64,000 nucleotides of DNA, from positions 820,318-884,317 of the forward strand of contig PJRA01000114.1 of NCBI GenBank assembly GCA_016987375.1, read 5' to 3'. How positions within the stretch are numbered: position 1 is the stretch's first letter; every line of letters starts with the position of its first letter. Source of the DNA: Brachionus koreanus (Eukaryota; Rotifera; Eurotatoria; Ploima; Brachionidae). The notes beneath the pieces are model-generated. The model did no database searches. It was not told the DNA's origin and saw only the letters and a program-made list of their open reading frames with translations. A program made the position numbers and the translations under genes. Positions 62,925-64,000 of this stretch are shown piece after piece.

Positions 62925-64000
62925 CTTTGAATTCAAATTAGATTAACTATTTATATTTAATTTTGAATTTATAAAAATGCTCATTTTTTATTCAATTTAC
63001 TTCAAGATAATATCATTTAAAGATTTTGTTTGGATTTAATGAAGCAAATTGAGTTGATTTATATGCAAAATCATTTATTTATGTAATTAAAGATTTTTTT
63101 TACAAAAAATTATTGTATTTTTTAATATTTTAATATAACAAATAAGTAGGTAAAATTTACGTTTTTATCAACTATTCAAATTATTTTTTGTATTTAAAAT
63201 TAAAGTAATATCAAATTTCTTATATTTTAACAAAAATGAACAACTAATTGTATAAATAAATAATAACAAAATTCTCATAATTTTTTTTAATACAAGCAAT
63301 AATATACCAAATTTTGTCATATCAAGTCTTAGTAGAATTAGTTTATTAGAAAAGGGTAAAATTAGACAGATTGGGATTTTTAAAATAAAAAAATAAATCA
63401 CCTAGGATTTAAATATTGGCTAAGTTTTTCCTCTGTATAAAATTTTAATTAATCATTTTTGTTAAATCTTTCGAATAAACGATTTCATTTTTGATCTTTG
63501 GTTTCATTTTTGTTCTTTAATCAGTTTCAATTTTCTATTTTGACATTCAAGAGTTTAATTAAATCATGTTATTTAAGCATAGTTAAGGGGGATTTGAATA
63601 TTTTTTATTAATTCTAGAATTAAGCCAATATTTGTCTATTTCATACAAAATGTCAATAATTACTTAAACTTACATTTATAAATCAAAAACATACCTTAAA
63701 AACAAATATGTTCTAACTCAAATTTTTCGAGTTATTTTGAATATAAATTTTTGTAAGAAAAAACTCTAGTATTTATTATTATCTTTAGAGCATAGGCCTT
63801 ATAATAGCTTTTATATCGTTTCATAGCAAGTATTTTTATGTCTTTATTTCAAACTTAATTTTAAGAAATCGTAAAAAAGTAATAAAATTAAAAATTTTAG
63901 TTTATTGTTGTATTAAAGCTGGAAAGAAACCGTATAAAAAGCAAGAAATTTTTTCTTTAAATCACAAAAATTTTGAAGCTCTTTTCAAGAAGAAAAAAAC
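62925..64000. other. probable first intron or upstream region of F-spondin
   Basis: About 1.1 kb of AT-rich sequence. A good donor-like AAGGTATGT on the minus strand near 63695 exists, but the sequence before it does not encode a convincing signal peptide. No other gene was seen. Confidence 0.4.

Noticed and set aside
1..64000. CRISPR arrays, bacterial operons, ribosomal RNA genes, viral genes
   Set aside because: No regularly spaced repeats, rRNA-like blocks or viral protein signatures were found; gene structure is eukaryotic throughout.

Overview
The window looks like nuclear DNA of a small, very AT-rich animal genome. All large reading frames are split by short GT-AG introns, and the proteins are typical of metazoans: Dishevelled, LIN-7, F-spondin, CABIN1, sacsin, TANGO2 and eIF6. 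The extreme AT content, compact introns, acceptor-like AGs just 5' of several start codons and abundant small transposon debris would fit a monogonont rotifer such as Brachionus. That placement is an inference, not a demonstration.

Layout. 1-2350: LINE debris, a long foldback element and a second terminal-inverted-repeat element. 2353-5491 (minus): a secreted chimeric GH13 alpha-amylase carrying three carbohydrate-binding-like repeats. 5.5-9.0 kb: mostly non-coding, with one doubtful small gene. 9027-19421 (minus): CABIN1, the animal Hir3-like histone chaperone subunit, with an antisense tRNA-derived SINE in a large intron. 19.4-21.8 kb: LINE remnant and spacer. 21825-26791 (minus): Dishevelled, with DIX, PDZ and DEP domains and six exons. 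26.8-31.8 kb: gene desert with small inverted-repeat elements. 31788-32737 (plus): an unrecognised Myb-like/AT-hook protein gene. 33.5 kb: a SINE truncated by a gap of about 500 N. 35054-35810 (plus): LIN-7. 38.1-38.9 kb: LINE remnant. 39403-51568 (plus): a 4001-residue sacsin-like protein with three GHKL ATPase repeats, almost all of it in one 11.7-kb exon. 53657-58075 (plus): a head-to-tail run of a WD40 protein, eIF6 and TANGO2. 58159-62924 (minus, 5' end not found): F-spondin with Reeler, spondin, TSR and five Kunitz domains, converging on TANGO2 with only 83 bp between the two stop codons.

Exon models were assembled by hand from splice signals, reading phase and family conservation. For amylase, Dishevelled, LIN-7, sacsin, the WD40 gene, eIF6, TANGO2 and the Myb-like gene every junction keeps frame and the total length is a multiple of three. 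For CABIN1 and F-spondin the domains are certain but not every exon edge was fixed. There is no shared pathway. Dishevelled (Wnt/planar polarity), LIN-7 (polarity scaffold) and F-spondin (matrix guidance) are ordinary developmental genes. The parts least like their family norm are the amylase, the Myb-like gene, the Kunitz-rich F-spondin, the stop-free LIN-7 intron and the repeat elements.
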